64,000 bases of DNA from positions 848,064 through 912,063 of the forward strand of contig FN649738.1 in the NCBI GenBank assembly GCA_000310025.1. Direction: 5' to 3'. How positions within the stretch are numbered: position 1 is the first letter of the stretch; every line of letters starts with the position of its first letter. The DNA is from Ectocarpus siliculosus (Eukaryota; Sar; Phaeophyceae; Ectocarpales; Ectocarpaceae). Under the pieces are notes generated by a model. The model worked only from the letters and a program-made list of their open reading frames with translations. It had not been told where the DNA came from and ran no database searches. A program made the translations under genes and the position numbers. This document shows, piece by piece, positions 63,373 to 64,000 of the stretch.

Positions 63373-63508
63373 TCTGCAGCAGCTGCAGCAGCAGCAGCAG
63401 CAGCAGCAGCAGCGCAGTCTACCACACCCCCTTTCGTTGGGTTCCTTCCAACACGCCCCGCCCGGCCGCCTCCCTGCGACGTCTCAGCCGCCAGGTCGCA
63501 ACGGCTAG
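56278..63508 (+). CDS. EsV-1-7 repeat protein with long Gln/Gly-rich tail
   Basis: Exons end or start at 56485, 57451-57530, 60171-60254 and 61285 onward, all GT/AG in phase. Five EsV-1-7 units (Cx4-5C x15-18 CxxH) are spread over four exons: CGEENC...FCALH, CSRPGC...YCVTH, CHHQGC...YCSGH, CEYPGGC...FCGRH and CQQPGC...YCSLH. This cysteine motif is likely metal-binding and defines the brown algal family that includes the developmental regulator IMMEDIATE UPRIGHT. The tail has Gly, Ser, Ala and Gln runs. The tail frame opened at 61285 closes at 62871, but the more protein-like frame from about 62660 (LPGISNFRRLSAAANVLADN) runs to a stop at 63506-63508, so a base-count error or unseen intron near 62640-62670 is likely. 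The first in-frame ATG is 56278; the open Gln/Gly-rich frame continues upstream to about 55860, so the true start may lie in an earlier exon. Confidence 0.9.
56535..56589. repeat. (GA)n microsatellite
   Basis: About 26 uninterrupted GA units, 50 bases after the first splice donor of the EsV-1-7 gene. Confidence 0.97.
60291..60338. repeat. (CAGA)n microsatellite
   Basis: Twelve CAGA units beginning 36 bases after the splice donor at 60255 of the EsV-1-7 gene. Confidence 0.97.
62929..63414. repeat. CAG-rich coding tracts (poly-Gln)
   Basis: Runs at 62929-62961, 63247-63290 and 63344-63414 encode poly-Gln in the frame ending at 63508. In other frames they would give poly-Ala or poly-Ser. Confidence 0.9.
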
Positions 63509-64000
63509 ATGCTGCAAAAGACCCCTCGATGGGCGTTTTTTTTTTTATTCTGTGAAGTTTTTACTCCCTTTGTGCACCGTGCTTTGGAGACATGGGTTTG
63601 TCCACAAAAAGGAAGCGCGCCGGGACGGAGAACGGAGCCATGTGCGCTTGCGCTCGCATGGAATGAGCCCCGAGGTGTGTCGTCGCTTGTAGACAGGACG
63701 GTGCAAGCAGGTACCGGCGTTCGGCGGAAGACGTGTTGTTTCGCTTCATTCAGTTGGTACCCCAAGGAGGGCGCGGGAGGAAAAGGGTGTTTGGAGGGTT
63801 GGGACGGGGGGGGGGGAGGCGGTGGGTGTATTTTACGGGGTGCCCCAAGGGGCGGCTTCGAAGCGACAGGCGGCAATTGGTAGAGAGGTTTGCATGAGAA
63901 AAGAGCGACACTGGCGTTACTGGCCTTCGCGCTCCGCGCGGCGTTTGTTCTAGCTCAGCTGGCTGTCCTCGCTGGTCTTGGGATTATTTCGATTCATTTC
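63509..64000. other. Downstream of EsV-1-7 gene
   Basis: Probably its 3' UTR and intergenic DNA. No coding segment recognised on either strand. Confidence 0.5.

Overview
The window looks like nuclear DNA of a brown alga (a stramenopile close to Ectocarpus). The genes are split by many GT-AG introns. Intergenic and intronic DNA is rich in CAG/CTG, GA and CA microsatellites. Two gene products start with a signal peptide followed by a Phe-containing motif typical of stramenopile plastid import. One gene carries a run of EsV-1-7 cysteine repeats, a domain best known from brown algae and their viruses. Two runs of 100 N flanked by base-call garbage suggest a Sanger-style scaffold. I saw no rRNA, tRNA, CRISPR or bacterial operon structure.

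Layout. (1) 182-5755, minus: an atypical Ser/Thr protein kinase, its C-terminus cut off by the window start. (2) 7898-9555, plus: a small protein with three Stc1-like CxxC...CxxC zinc motifs. (3) 9.6-19.3 kb: a gene-poor stretch containing the first scaffold gap. (4) 19286-20220, minus: a small Gln/Pro-rich protein of unknown function. (5) 23771-35935, minus: gamma-tocopherol methyltransferase, nine well-supported exons, one probable exon and a probable plastid-targeting first exon about 4 kb upstream; the second gap lies in its first intron. (6) 36856-43621, minus: an ankyrin-repeat protein with at least ten exons. (7) 44029-51877, plus: a plastid-targeted acidic protein resembling the DUF3727 family, divergent from the ankyrin gene across 407 bases. 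(8) about 55.9-63.5 kb, plus: a protein with five EsV-1-7 repeats and a long Gln/Gly/Ala-rich tail.

I built the gene models by joining segments of recognisable protein across introns and requiring GT/AG borders and matching codon phase. Nearly every junction given satisfies both, which is the main support for these models.

Repeats are the second theme. A family of about 200-240 bp elements with ~50 bp terminal inverted repeats (probably a non-autonomous DNA transposon) occurs at least nine times between 22.8 and 50.6 kb, mostly in introns. Other repeats are a dispersed family split by one of these elements, a motif tied to CA-rich tracts, a 65 bp tandem array, a 108 bp tandem duplication, and decayed copies of exon ends inside introns. 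Apart from tocopherol synthesis and the second plastid protein, the genes show no obvious shared pathway.
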